A DNA stretch of 64,000 bases from an uncultured Bacilli bacterium (lineage in GTDB: Bacteria; Bacillota_I; Bacilli_A; RF39; UBA660): assembly GCA_934086935.1 (NCBI GenBank), contig CAKOIQ010000004.1:8501-72500 (forward strand), in the 5' to 3' direction. A model generated the notes under the pieces. It searched no databases and was not told the origin of the DNA. It saw only the letters and a list, made by a program, of their open reading frames with translations. This document shows, in pieces, positions 16,472-25,378 of the stretch. How positions within the stretch are numbered: position 1 is the stretch's first letter; each line of letters opens with the position of its first letter. The position numbers were made by a program, and so were the translations under genes.

Positions 16472-16897
16472 ATGGAAGATTTAATTTATGTTGTTGGAAC
16501 TGCTTTTATTAAAGACGGAAAAGTATTAATAAGTATGTCACAAAGAAGTTCTAAAAAAGGAAAATACACATTAGTTGGTGGCGGAGTTGAAAAAGGGGAA
16601 ACATTTAAAGAAGCAGCCAGAAGAGAAATTAAAGAAGAAATAGCAAATGGTTTTGATATTGATGAAAACGAATTAGAAGAAATATTATGCTTTAGAGAAC
16701 CCGCTTTATCAGACCCATCATTAACTATTGAAATGCATATGATGCTAGCAAAAAAAGCAATAAATGTTGAATTAATTCCCAATGAAGAAATAATTGAATA
16801 TAAATGGTTTGGCTTGGATGATGATGATTTATATGTGTCAACTGCCATAAAAGATCACTTTATTCCCTGGGCTGTTGCTAATAAAATAATGTATTAG
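16472..16897 (+). CDS. NUDIX hydrolase
   Basis: The 141-residue protein contains a Nudix box, GGGVEKGETFKEAARREIKEE near residues 32-52, matching G-x5-E-x7-REUxEE-xGU in its main positions, so it should cleave a nucleoside diphosphate-X substrate with Mg. The substrate cannot be told. GAGGTA at 16463-16468 selects ATG 16472; an in-frame ATG at 16445 inside rlmH has no ribosome site. Confidence 0.88.
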   Translation: MEDLIYVVGTAFIKDGKVLISMSQRSSKKGKYTLVGGGVEKGETFKEAARREIKEEIANGFDIDENELEEILCFREPALSDPSLTIEMHMMLAKKAINVELIPNEEIIEYKWFGLDDDDLYVSTAIKDHFIPWAVANKIMY

Positions 16898-16904
16898 GAT
16901 ATTT

Positions 16905-18092
16905 ATGAATAAAACAATTAAAAAAATATTAACAGTATTTGCTTTATTTGCACTAGCAGATGGTATTTATTATAATTTTTTAGAATTGTGGTTAGCTGAA
17001 AATGGAATGCAGATTAAAACCATTGGAACTGTATTTAGCCTTTGTTCAATCCTAACCGTTTCAACTATATTCTTATGTTCAAATTTAGTTAAAAGAAATA
17101 AACTAAAAAAGTTTACAAACATATTATTTCTTGTAAAAACAATAATTTTAATAGTTTTATTTTTCTTAAATAAAACCGGGTTAAATGTATTAATAAGATT
17201 TTTAGTTATGCTAGATTGGTGTATTGATACAGAGATAATAGTATCGATATACCCATTAATATCTAATATAAAAAAAGACAATAATGCATTTGCTCTAAAA
17301 TCATTAATATACAATGGATTTTATTATATAGGAGTAGTAATAGTTGGTTTCTTATTAGGCAAGCAAATATCACTAATAAAAATTTCATATAATTCCTATG
17401 TATTAATATCATTTATTCTTATGTTATTATGTGGTGTCTTGTTCACACAAATAGATTATGAACCAGAACGTCAACATAAAGATGAAACAAAATCAATTAT
17501 CACAAACGTAATAAAAGATATTAAGCACGATAAAATATCAAAATATTATCTATTATTTTTATTATTTGGTGAAATATCTTTTTATACAGTAATGGGAATT
17601 CTACTAACAATATTAATAAAAAACTTTGATTATCAGCCGGCAGTTGCATCTAATATTAAATTAATATCAGGAATTATCGCTGTACTTTTAGGATATTTAG
17701 TTTTAGCTAAATTTACATTTAAAAACAATTATATTAATTTTACAATTAAGTATATAATAAGATACTTATTATATATAATTGCAGTTTTAATTCCTACTAA
17801 ACCCGTAATTTTAATAGCAATAATGTATGCTAGATTATTATCTTGCTGTTATGTAAACATCACAGATGCACCTTATATAAATAGATTCAATGGAGATGAA
17901 CAATTATCATTTTCTAATTTTAGAGAAATGATTAGTTATTTAGGTAGAGCAATAGGAACATATCTTTGTGGAATAACATTTGCAGTAGGAATAACTACGA
18001 ATTTATTTTTAGCATCAATATTTTGTTTACTACAAATAATAACTGGATTAACAGCATTATATTTATATAATCAAGAAAGGAAAACAATATGA
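16905..18092 (+). CDS. Major facilitator superfamily transporter
   Basis: The 395-residue protein has about 12 membrane segments with a charged central loop near residue 190, the usual MFS two-bundle arrangement. The opening resembles drug/sugar transporters of the MFS_1 group, with LADGIYYNFLELWLAE in helix 1 and GRAIGTYLCG in the second half. No substrate-specific motif is evident. It starts 7 nt after the NUDIX gene, and its last 4 nt overlap the ung start, so translation is coupled. Confidence 0.78.
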   Translation: MNKTIKKILTVFALFALADGIYYNFLELWLAENGMQIKTIGTVFSLCSILTVSTIFLCSNLVKRNKLKKFTNILFLVKTIILIVLFFLNKTGLNVLIRFLVMLDWCIDTEIIVSIYPLISNIKKDNNAFALKSLIYNGFYYIGVVIVGFLLGKQISLIKISYNSYVLISFILMLLCGVLFTQIDYEPERQHKDETKSIITNVIKDIKHDKISKYYLLFLLFGEISFYTVMGILLTILIKNFDYQPAVASNIKLISGIIAVLLGYLVLAKFTFKNNYINFTIKYIIRYLLYIIAVLIPTKPVILIAIMYARLLSCCYVNITDAPYINRFNGDEQLSFSNFREMISYLGRAIGTYLCGITFAVGITTNLFLASIFCLLQIITGLTALYLYNQERKTI

Positions 18093-18748
18093 TAGGAAAT
18101 GACTGGGATGATAAATTATCAATAGTTTGGAATAGTCCGGGATTTCATAAATTTTGGCATATAATAGAACATGAATATCAAACTAAGACAATTTATCCAA
18201 CTCAAAATAATATTTTTAATGCATTAAAATTAACCCCATATTCAAACACTAAAGTTGTAATAGTAGGGCAAGATCCTTATCACGGTGAAAATCAAGCCCA
18301 CGGCTTATCGTTTTCTGTTCAAAAAGGTGTACAATTACCACCATCTTTAAAAAACATTTACAAAGAAATATACGACGATTTAGGTATCGAAGAACCAAAC
18401 TGTGGTGATTTAACAAAATGGGCTAAAGAAGGCGTTCTTTTACTAAACTCTTCATTAACTGTTATAAAAGATATGCCAAATAGTCATCAAAATATCGGAT
18501 GGAGTAACTTAACAGATTATATTATTAAAGTTTTAAATCAAAAGGAAGAACCAGTAGTATTTATCTTATGGGGTAACTTTGCTAAGAGCAAAAAACAATT
18601 TATTACTAATAAAAAACATTTAATTTTAGAATCAACACATCCATCACCCTTTAGCGCTAGTAGTGGTTTTTTTGGTAGCCATCCCTTTAGTAAAACAAAT
18701 GCATTCCTAGATGCTCATGGCTTAGAACCAATTAATTGGCAACTATAA
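18089..18748 (+). CDS. ung: Uracil-DNA glycosylase
   Basis: This 219-residue family 1 UDG has the water-activating loop GQDPYHG near residues 60-66, LLLNSSLTV near 117-125, and the DNA-intercalating HPSPFSAS near 185-192. It removes uracil from DNA to start base excision repair. It is the last gene of the long run from rplI through MFS; its ATG overlaps the transporter stop. Confidence 0.97.
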   Translation: MIGNDWDDKLSIVWNSPGFHKFWHIIEHEYQTKTIYPTQNNIFNALKLTPYSNTKVVIVGQDPYHGENQAHGLSFSVQKGVQLPPSLKNIYKEIYDDLGIEEPNCGDLTKWAKEGVLLLNSSLTVIKDMPNSHQNIGWSNLTDYIIKVLNQKEEPVVFILWGNFAKSKKQFITNKKHLILESTHPSPFSASSGFFGSHPFSKTNAFLDAHGLEPINWQL

Positions 18749-18771
18749 AAGACTGTGTAAAGTCTTTTTTT
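18747..18771 (+). terminator. Rho-independent terminator
   Basis: Stem AAAGACT/AGTCTTT with a T run, overlapping the ung stop codon. Confidence 0.85.
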
Positions 18772-19285
18772 CATTTAAAAAACTTTTTATTTTCACATTA
18801 TTTTCAAATAACTTTTATATCCTTATTACAGGAGTTAGGAATAATATCCAGTTAATAGTAAATATATAACATCTACTTATAAATTAACCCTACTACTCAG
18901 TAACTATTAACACTCCTAATGACAACTTTAAAATATAATTCACTCCAATATTTTAAAGATAAATTAGTATATTAATAATATTACTATTCATAATTACAAA
19001 TTAAGAAAAAGAGAAAAAAGTATGGAATAGATTATTAAAATATACAAATAAAAAGGTATATTTAATTTACAGCACCTCCAAATATTAAACGTAATACCTT
19101 ACTTCATGCTAAGTAAATTATAAACATATTATACTGTTGAAATTAAATATAACTAACTTGTCATTAAAAGAAAGAAGGTGATAATAATAGATTTTATGGG
19201 TTATCTAATTTAATAATTAATTAATATAACCAAACAAACATCAAAAAATAGATAACGATTTTAATAAAATCTTTAAGATAAAAAC
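18772..19285. other. Long intergenic region without a recognisable gene
   Basis: About 510 bp carry no ORF of useful size on either strand. What can be seen: an overlapping pair of -10 motifs (TATAAT on the minus strand 19128-19133, TATACT on the plus strand 19130-19135); a perfect GGAGGTG ribosome-like site on the minus strand at 19073-19079 with no start codon behind it; GAAGGTGAT on the plus strand near 19175-19183, likewise without a start; and an inverted repeat GTTATCTA/TAGATAAC (near 19200 and 19249). It may be decayed genes or an untranslated RNA locus. Confidence 0.5.
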
Positions 19286-19312
19286 AAAGGACTAAATTTT
19301 AGTCCTTTTTAT
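19285..19312. terminator. Bidirectional terminator
   Basis: AAAGGACTAAA/TTTAGTCCTTT with T tracts on both strands. It ends the minus-strand LemA-like gene, whose stop it overlaps, and could end any plus-strand transcript from the intergenic region. Confidence 0.8.
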
Positions 19313-19857
19313 AATTTAAAATCATTAATATCATCATCAAACATATCCTTGCCATCAAAGAAAGTTTGTACTTTAATATGATGAATAAAAGCAATAATAT
19401 TTGATGGAAATTTTTTAATTGTTTTATTTAATAAGTTTGTATATTTATTATAAAAACTCTTTGTTGCTTCTAGCTTTTCATTACATTCATATATTTCATT
19501 ATAATAATTGTTAAATCTTACATCGCCACTTAAATTTTCATAATCAGACTTAATTTTATCAATTAAATTATTAATTTCCGTAAGTTTCCTTTCAAAATCA
19601 AAACTAGAGATATTCATTGTTTTAACTTTTTTAAGTTCATCAAAAACTTTTGCATCAACTTCTGTTTCTTCGACAATAACATCCTTAATTAATAATAAAT
19701 TATCATATTTTTTTCTTAACAGATCATCTATAATACTTTCAGCCTCATTTATCTTAATTTTATAAGCTTGTAAATTATTATAATTAACAATATATATAAT
19801 TGTAACTACTCCTACCAATATTACAATTGTAAGAAGTATAGTCATAATACTATCCAT
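19309..19857 (-). CDS. LemA family membrane protein
   Basis: The 182-residue protein has a single N-terminal membrane segment (about residues 5-25), then YNNLQAYKIKINEAESIIDDLLRKKYDNL, the LemA-type start of a long helical bundle, and the C-terminal AKSFYNKY-like and FPSNIIAF motifs of the family (here TKSFYNKYTNLLNKTIKKFPSNIIAF region, residues 133-158). LemA proteins form helical bundles outside the membrane; function is poorly known. It is divergent from typical LemA in the middle. It reads away from the following plus-strand gene. Confidence 0.75.
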   Translation of the reverse strand: MDSIMTILLTIVILVGVVTIIYIVNYNNLQAYKIKINEAESIIDDLLRKKYDNLLLIKDVIVEETEVDAKVFDELKKVKTMNISSFDFERKLTEINNLIDKIKSDYENLSGDVRFNNYYNEIYECNEKLEATKSFYNKYTNLLNKTIKKFPSNIIAFIHHIKVQTFFDGKDMFDDDINDFKL

Positions 19858-19873
19858 ACTTTCACCTTAAATA

Positions 19874-19882
19874 ATTATATCA
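19874..19882 (-). promoter_or_regulatory. Extended -10 promoter of the LemA-like gene
   Basis: Minus strand TGATATAAT, 16 nt before the start codon; it is divergent from the plus-strand promoter at 19914. Confidence 0.6.
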
Positions 19883-19913
19883 TAATATAGTCTAAAAAAA
19901 TACCAGTAATTTA

Positions 19914-19922
19914 TGGTATACT
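19914..19922 (+). promoter_or_regulatory. Extended -10 promoter
   Basis: TGGTATACT, 16 nt before ATG 19939. Confidence 0.6.
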
Positions 19923-19938
19923 TGCTAAGGTGATCAAT

Positions 19939-20454
19939 ATGAATATAAAAACAATACCAGTCGGAATATTACAAACTAACTGCTATATATTAACTAAGAA
20001 TAATCAAACTCTAATAATAGATCCCGGCGATGAACCCGAAAAACTCAAAAATGAAATTAACACAAAAGTAATAGGAATTTTAGTAACCCATTATCACTTT
20101 GACCATGTAGGAGCCTTAGATCAAATAAAAGAAATATATCATTGCCCAGTTTATGACATATCTAATTTATATGAAGGTATAAATCACATTGGACCATTTA
20201 AATTTAAAGTTATTAAAACTCCCGGACATACAAGCGATTTGGTAAGTTATTTATTTGAAAACAATCTATTTTGTGGAGATTTTATTTTTAAAGGAAGCAT
20301 TGGAAGATGTGATTTACCATCTGGAAATTTTCAAGAAATGCAAAAAAGTATAGCTCAAATAATAAAATATGACCAAGACATAATAATATATCCTGGTCAT
20401 GGTTCTAAAACAACATTAAAAGAAGAAATAAACAATCTAATAAGTTATCTCTGA
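19939..20454 (+). CDS. Metallo-beta-lactamase-fold hydrolase, glyoxalase II-like
   Basis: The 171-residue protein has VTHYHFDHVGAL near residues 54-65, the HxHxDH metal motif, further ligands in TPGHTSD and the C-terminal YPGHGS motif, and the LQTNCYIL start typical of the YqgX/glyoxalase II-like group. These enzymes cleave thioesters such as S-lactoylglutathione analogues, but the true substrate in thiol-poor Firmicutes is uncertain. AAGGTGAT selects ATG 19939 over the GTG at 19930. Its last 18 nt overlap the convergent GerQ-like gene. Confidence 0.85.
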   Translation: MNIKTIPVGILQTNCYILTKNNQTLIIDPGDEPEKLKNEINTKVIGILVTHYHFDHVGALDQIKEIYHCPVYDISNLYEGINHIGPFKFKVIKTPGHTSDLVSYLFENNLFCGDFIFKGSIGRCDLPSGNFQEMQKSIAQIIKYDQDIIIYPGHGSKTTLKEEINNLISYL

Positions 20455-20775
20455 ATAAGAATGATTGTAAACAATCTTTTCATCAAATTCAACAAAATTA
20501 AGATAGATTAGTAAAATTAGTTGCCATTTACCAGTCTTAGGATCACTCATAACTAAATGATCTTTACCAGCTTCTTCAATAATGCCTTCAAATATTTTAT
20601 CTCTCCAAGTGTTAGAATCTGGAAAAGAAAAATATGCCTTAGCTTTTTTTCCTTTATTTAATCTTAAAATATTTTCAATATAACTTTGTTCATTATCAAC
20701 ATCATTACCAATAGGAGCATTATTTAAATTCATATCTCCTTGATAATTAGCGTTTGGATAATAAGCACCATTCAT
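20437..20775 (-). CDS. gerQ: GerQ-like spore coat protein
   Basis: The 112-residue product matches B. subtilis GerQ in its conserved core: QSYIENILRLNKGK (about residues 31-44), a WRDKIFEGIIEEAGKDHLVMSD block, DPKTGK near 81-86, and LLIYLNFVEFDEKIVY near 90-105. GerQ is an inner coat protein cross-linked by transglutaminase and needed to place the cortex hydrolase CwlJ. The short N-terminus with Tyr/Asn repeats mirrors GerQ's Tyr/Gln-rich start. GAGGTGATTTTA selects the ATG at 20775. CwlJ and Tgl are not in this window. Its presence is the best evidence for sporulation ancestry here. Confidence 0.82.
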   Translation of the reverse strand: MNGAYYPNANYQGDMNLNNAPIGNDVDNEQSYIENILRLNKGKKAKAYFSFPDSNTWRDKIFEGIIEEAGKDHLVMSDPKTGKWQLILLIYLNFVEFDEKIVYNHSYSEITY

Positions 20776-20823
20776 TAAAATCACCTCTATATAAATTATG
20801 TAAATTAAAATAAAATATTCTAT

Positions 20824-20852
20824 TTGACAAATTATATTTTTTATAGTATTAT
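20824..20852 (+). promoter_or_regulatory. Promoter of the T-box lysS transcript
   Basis: TTGACA, 17 nt spacer, TATTAT. Confidence 0.8.
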
Positions 20853-20864
20853 CTAGGCATAAAT

Positions 20865-21060
20865 CAAAGAAGAGGACGAGTAATATTGTGTCTTACTTAT
20901 AGAGAGTTAACGGTTGGTGTAAGTTAATAGTAAAGTAATATGAATAAAAACCTTGGAGTGAGTTATCCGGTAAATTACCGTTATCAGTTAAGAGAATCAG
21001 TTAATGATTGAAGAAGGGTGGTACCACGATTATTCGTCCCTTTAATCATTAACTTTTTTT
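20865..21060 (+). promoter_or_regulatory. T-box leader, lysine-specific
   Basis: The leader contains a stem I with AGAGAG and GTTGG elements, a GAA bulge at 20942-20944 followed by T and the codon AAA (20946-20948), and the antiterminator sequence AGGGTGGTACCACG at 21015-21028. The terminator pairs GTTAATGATT (about 20999) with AATCATTAAC before a T run. Uncharged tRNA-Lys should bind the AAA specifier and prevent termination, so lysS is induced when lysine is scarce. The codon matches the gene downstream. Confidence 0.9.
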
Positions 21061-21081
21061 ATTTTAGAAAGAAGGAATATT

Positions 21082-22566
21082 ATGAGAGAATTTACTGATC
21101 AAGAATTAATTAGAAGAGAAAAAGCTCAAAAAATTAGAGAACAAGGAATTGATCCATTCGGTCATCGTTTTGAAAGAACCGCTTTAGCAGCAGAAATCAA
21201 AGAAAAATATCAAGATGTAGAACACGATGCATTTGAAAACATTAATGATGTCTATACAGTAGCAGGAAGAATTATGTTTATTCGTAAAATGGGTAAAGCA
21301 TCATTCTTCAGTATTCAAGATAAAAGTGGAAAAATTCAAATTTATATTTCTATTAATGATGTTGGAGAAGAAACATATACATTATTTAAGACCGCTGACA
21401 TTGGTGATATCGTTGGTGTAACTGGTAAAGTTATGAAAACACAAACTGGTGAAATTACTTTAAAATGTCAAGAATATACTCATTTAGTAAAAGCCTTAAG
21501 ACCTTTACCTGAAAAGTTCCACGGTTTAACCGATATTGAAGAAAGATATCGCCGTAGATATGTTGACTTAATCATGAATGAAGATTCTAAAAAGGTAGCT
21601 TTTACTAGACCTAAAATTATTAGATGTATACAAAACTTTATGGATAATCGTGGATATACTGAAGTTGAAACACCTATTTTAAATACCCTTTTAACCGGAG
21701 CATCTGCTAGACCATTCATAACCCATCATAATACTCAAGATATGGATATGTATCTTAGAATAGCCTTAGAATTACCTTTAAAAAGACTATTAGTTGGTGG
21801 TATGGAATCAGTTTATGAAATTGGCAGAACCTTTAGAAATGAAGGAATGGATCCAATGCATAATCCAGAATTTACCTTAATGGAAGCATATCAAGCATAT
21901 TCAAATCTAGAAGGCATGATGGAAATGACAGAAAATATGTTTAAAACCATTGCTAAAGAAGTATTTGGAAAATATACATATAACTGGAATGAAAATGAAA
22001 TTGATTTAGAAGGTCCATGGAAGAAAATTAGTATGGTAGATGCTATCAAAGAAAAAACTGGAATTGATTTTCAAAAAGAAATGACAGTAGAGGAAGCTTT
22101 AGAATTAGCTAAAGAACATAATATTGAAGTTGAAGAACATCAAAAGAATGTTGGACATATTATCAATTTATTTTTTGAAAAATACGTAGAAGAAACCTTA
22201 ATTCAACCAACATTCTTATATGGTCATCCAGTTGAAATATCTCCATTAACTAAAAGAAATCCAGAAGATCCTAGATTTGTAGATCGTTTTGAATTATTTA
22301 TTGGAGGTAAAGAATTTGCTAATGCTTACACAGAATTAAATGATCCTATTGATCAATTAGAAAGATTTGAAGAACAATTAAAAGAAAAAGAATTAGGAAA
22401 TGACGAAGCTAATGATATTGATATGGACTTTATTGAAGCATTAGAGTATGGAATGCCTCCAGCTGGTGGCATTGGATACGGAATTGACCGACTAGTTATG
22501 TTCTTTACTGAGTCATCAAGCATCAGAGATGTAATATTATTTCCAACAATGAAGAAAAAAGCCTAA
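21082..22566 (+). CDS. lysS: Lysyl-tRNA synthetase, class II
   Basis: The 494-residue enzyme has an N-terminal OB-fold anticodon-binding domain (about 55-150) and a class II catalytic core with motif 2 [17 protein letters not shown] near 250-266 and motif 3 GYGIDRLVM near 470-478. It charges tRNA-Lys with lysine. Length is normal. Ribosome site AAAGAAGG precedes the ATG. Control by a lysine T-box is unusual in B. subtilis, where lysS is normally not T-box controlled. Confidence 0.98.
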   Translation: MREFTDQELIRREKAQKIREQGIDPFGHRFERTALAAEIKEKYQDVEHDAFENINDVYTVAGRIMFIRKMGKASFFSIQDKSGKIQIYISINDVGEETYTLFKTADIGDIVGVTGKVMKTQTGEITLKCQEYTHLVKALRPLPEKFHGLTDIEERYRRRYVDLIMNEDSKKVAFTRPKIIRCIQNFMDNRGYTEVETPILNTLLTGASARPFITHHNTQDMDMYLRIALELPLKRLLVGGMESVYEIGRTFRNEGMDPMHNPEFTLMEAYQAYSNLEGMMEMTENMFKTIAKEVFGKYTYNWNENEIDLEGPWKKISMVDAIKEKTGIDFQKEMTVEEALELAKEHNIEVEEHQKNVGHIINLFFEKYVEETLIQPTFLYGHPVEISPLTKRNPEDPRFVDRFELFIGGKEFANAYTELNDPIDQLERFEEQLKEKELGNDEANDIDMDFIEALEYGMPPAGGIGYGIDRLVMFFTESSSIRDVILFPTMKKKA

Positions 22567-22582
22567 ATAAAGGCTTTTTTTA
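22554..22582 (+). terminator. Rho-independent terminator
   Basis: Stem AGCCT/AGGCT flanked by A and T runs; overlaps the lysS stop. Confidence 0.85.
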
Positions 22583-22623
22583 GTCGAAAAATGCAAAAAA
22601 ACTTTTTTATTTTTATTTATTAA

Positions 22624-22632
22624 TGTTATAAT
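22624..22632 (+). promoter_or_regulatory. Extended -10 promoter
   Basis: TGTTATAAT, 19 nt before the start of the carrier gene. Confidence 0.6.
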
Positions 22633-22651
22633 GTAACTAGAGGAGGTTAAA

Positions 22652-24049
22652 ATGAAAAAATTTGCAGAAAAACATGATTTAGTTAAAATTGCAGGTATCA
22701 TGGTACTAATTACTGTTCTATTAACATGGGTTATTCCCCAAGGATATTTCTCTGGTTCAGAATTAATTTCAAATGATATAACAAGAATTGGTATATTTGA
22801 TTTTTTCACTTATGGACTACTTGGAATGTATTATTTCACTGTATTAGTAACATTCTTATTTGTTCTTGGTGGTTTCTATCAAGTATTATCTAAAACCGGT
22901 GGATACCAAAAATTAACTGCTAACATGGCAAAAACATTTAAAGGAAAGGAAATATTATTTACATTAGTAGTTTCATTCATCATTGCCGCAATTTCTGCTG
23001 TAACAAATGAATATATTTTATTAATAGCAGCTGCTCCATTCTTTATTACAATAATGAAAAAAATGGGACTTGATAAAATAACTGCTTTCGTTACAACATT
23101 TGGTTCTATATTAGTAGGTGCTTTAGGTACTGTATATAGTACTAAGATTGTAGGCGCTAGTGTTCAATACTTATCAGTTGAATATAGCACATTATTATGG
23201 GCAAAATTATTAGTATTTGGCCTAACATATGTAATTTTCAATGTTTTTACAGTATTACATATCGTTAAACATAAACCTACAAAAGATGAAGAAATAGTAG
23301 ACATGTTTGAAGAAACTGATGTTACTAAAAAAGACAAAGTATGGCCACTAGTTGTTATTTTGATATTAGCAGCCATTGTTGCTATCATGGCATATTTACC
23401 ATGGGAAGAAGTATTTGGTGTAACATGGTTTAAAACAGCTAAAGAAGTTATTCTAAAATATGAAGTATTTGATTCACCAATCTTTGGTTATATTTTAGGA
23501 AATGTAAAAGAATTTGGATCATGGGATATTTTTGGAATTCAAATTATAATGTTAATTGCAACATTATTAGTAAAATGGATTTACAAAATTAATATGAACG
23601 ATTTTCTTACTGAATTCGGTGAAGGATTTAAAAAAGTAGGAAAAATGGTTATCTTACTATTACTTACTTATTTAATATTAGAATTTACCGCTATGTTCCC
23701 AGTAATTCCAACAATTGTAGATTGGATTATATCATTAAGTAGTAAATTTAATGTATTATTAACTACAGTTTCTGGTTTATTAACATCAGCATTTACAGTA
23801 GAATATTCATACACAGTTAATTTAATTGGAACATTCTTAATAACTAAATTTGCTGATTTTACAGACCAAATAGCATTAATTTTACAATTAACATATGGTT
23901 ATGTAGGCTTTTTCATTCCATCTTCAGCTATCCTTTTAATGGGATTATCATACTTAGGAATCTCTTATAAAGAATGGATGAAATATATTTGGAAATTCTT
24001 ACTTATCATGTTAGCTTTAATTATAATATTATTAGTAATTATTTGTTAA
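22652..24049 (+). CDS. YfcC/DcuC-type membrane carrier
   Basis: The 465-residue protein has about 11-12 membrane segments, an N-terminal VLLTWVIPQGYF segment typical of YfcC-like carriers (C4-dicarboxylate anaerobic carrier superfamily), and a mid-protein hydrophilic loop near residue 210. Members move dicarboxylates, amino acids or short-chain acids; the substrate is not apparent. AGAGGAGG ribosome site is strong. It is monocistronic between lysS and pheS. Placement between two aminoacyl-tRNA synthetase units is suggestive of amino-acid transport but is only context. Confidence 0.72.
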   Translation: MKKFAEKHDLVKIAGIMVLITVLLTWVIPQGYFSGSELISNDITRIGIFDFFTYGLLGMYYFTVLVTFLFVLGGFYQVLSKTGGYQKLTANMAKTFKGKEILFTLVVSFIIAAISAVTNEYILLIAAAPFFITIMKKMGLDKITAFVTTFGSILVGALGTVYSTKIVGASVQYLSVEYSTLLWAKLLVFGLTYVIFNVFTVLHIVKHKPTKDEEIVDMFEETDVTKKDKVWPLVVILILAAIVAIMAYLPWEEVFGVTWFKTAKEVILKYEVFDSPIFGYILGNVKEFGSWDIFGIQIIMLIATLLVKWIYKINMNDFLTEFGEGFKKVGKMVILLLLTYLILEFTAMFPVIPTIVDWIISLSSKFNVLLTTVSGLLTSAFTVEYSYTVNLIGTFLITKFADFTDQIALILQLTYGYVGFFIPSSAILLMGLSYLGISYKEWMKYIWKFLLIMLALIIILLVIIC

Positions 24050-24052
24050 CTT

Positions 24053-24081
24053 AAAAGACACAATATAAAGTGTCTTTTTTT
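24053..24081 (+). terminator. Rho-independent terminator
   Basis: Stem AAAAGACAC/GTGTCTTTT with a T run. Confidence 0.85.
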
Positions 24082-24102
24082 AAGCTTAATTACTTATATT
24101 AA

Positions 24103-24131
24103 TTGACTTAACTTATAATAAATGATACAAT
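24103..24131 (+). promoter_or_regulatory. Promoter of the pheST T-box transcript
   Basis: TTGACT, 17 nt spacer, TACAAT, with upstream TG (extended -10). Confidence 0.7.
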
Positions 24132-24139
24132 CAAAACTG

Positions 24140-24350
24140 TAATGCGAAGATTATATCTAAGTAGTTATATACCAATTTTAAGAGAGTAAATATTATTAGC
24201 TGAAAGTATTTATAAATTAAAGTATATAATGAATTTCAATATAGGAGCATTAATCGCAGATGAGCGTTATTCAAATAAGTGCATGAAATTCATGAATTAA
24301 GGTGGTACCACGGCCATAAGTCGTCCTTTAGTTTATGAATTTTTTTTAAT
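24140..24350 (+). promoter_or_regulatory. T-box leader, phenylalanine-specific
   Basis: A GAA bulge at 24231-24233 is followed by T and the specifier TTC (24235-24237), the same spacing as in the lysine leader. AAGGTGGTACCACGG at 24299-24313 is the antiterminator core, and ATTCATGAA (about 24289) pairs with TTTATGAAT before a T run. Uncharged tRNA-Phe should promote readthrough into pheST. Confidence 0.92.
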
Positions 24351-24359
24351 GGAGGTAAA

Positions 24360-25370
24360 ATGAAAGAACAATTAAAAGAATTAGTAGAAAAAGCTAAATC
24401 AGATGCGAATTTAATAAAAAACGAAAATGACTTTTTAAATATTAAGTCAAAATATTTAGGAAAGAAAAGTGAATTAACAAAATACATGTCTGAAATTAAA
24501 GACATGTCTGTAGAAGACAAAAAGGAATATGGTCCATTATTTAATAAGATCAAAAAAGACTTTGAAGAATTATTTGCAATTAAATTAGAAGAAGCATCAA
24601 ATCGTAAAGAAGTATTAACATTTGACCCAACAATACCTTGTAAATGCAAACACGGTTCATTACATCCTGTAACTCTTGTTGGTAGAGAAGTAACAAATAT
24701 TTTAAAAAATATGGGATTCATGGTATTATCTGGACCTGAAATGGAAACTGAATACTATAACTTTGAAGCCTTAAATGTTCCTAAAACTCATCCAGCACGT
24801 GATATGCAAGATACTTATTGGTTAGATAATGGTATGCTTTTACGTACTCAAACAAGCGCTCTTCAAGTAAGAGGAATGCAAAAACATGGTGCACCAATCA
24901 AATTATGTGCTCCGGGAAGATGCTTCCGTAATGAAGATTTAGATGCATGCCATGAAAATACATTTTTCCAATTAGAAGGTATGGTAATTGATGAAAACAT
25001 TTCAATCAGTAATCTTATTTATACTATGGAAGGTATTTTAAAGGAAGTATTTCATAAAGATATTAAAGTTAGATTAAGACCTGGTTATTTTCCATTTACT
25101 GAACCGGGCTTTGAATTAGATTGTTCATGTACAATTTGTGATGGAAAAGGCTGTCCAACATGTAAAAACTCTGGTTGGTTAGAACTATGCCCTTGTGGTA
25201 TGATACATCCTAATGTTTTAGAGGAAAGCGGCATAGACAGTACTAAATACAGTGGCTTTGCTTTCGGTATTGGTTTAACAAGATTAGCCATGATGAAATA
25301 TAAAATTAATGATATAAGAGTTCTTAATTCAGGAGATTTGAGATACTTAGAAAGCTTTAATGTAAGGTAG
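24360..25370 (+). CDS. pheS: Phenylalanyl-tRNA synthetase alpha subunit
   Basis: This 336-residue catalytic subunit has an N-terminal coiled coil (about 1-85) and class II core with motif 2 APGRCFRNEDLDACHE near 182-197 and a C-terminal GIGLTRLAMMKY motif 3. A cysteine-rich stretch, CTICDGKGCPTCKNSGW near 250-266, occurs in many Firmicute PheS proteins. GGAGGTAAA precedes the ATG. It forms an alpha2beta2 enzyme with PheT, encoded 8 nt downstream. Confidence 0.98.
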   Translation: MKEQLKELVEKAKSDANLIKNENDFLNIKSKYLGKKSELTKYMSEIKDMSVEDKKEYGPLFNKIKKDFEELFAIKLEEASNRKEVLTFDPTIPCKCKHGSLHPVTLVGREVTNILKNMGFMVLSGPEMETEYYNFEALNVPKTHPARDMQDTYWLDNGMLLRTQTSALQVRGMQKHGAPIKLCAPGRCFRNEDLDACHENTFFQLEGMVIDENISISNLIYTMEGILKEVFHKDIKVRLRPGYFPFTEPGFELDCSCTICDGKGCPTCKNSGWLELCPCGMIHPNVLEESGIDSTKYSGFAFGIGLTRLAMMKYKINDIRVLNSGDLRYLESFNVR

Positions 25371-25378
25371 GTGAAAAC

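Noticed and set aside
20781..20800. Possible sigma-K type -10 (CATAATTTA, minus strand) before gerQ
   Set aside because: The pattern CATAnnnTA matches, but it lies so close to the ribosome site that transcription would begin inside it, and no -35 match was seen.
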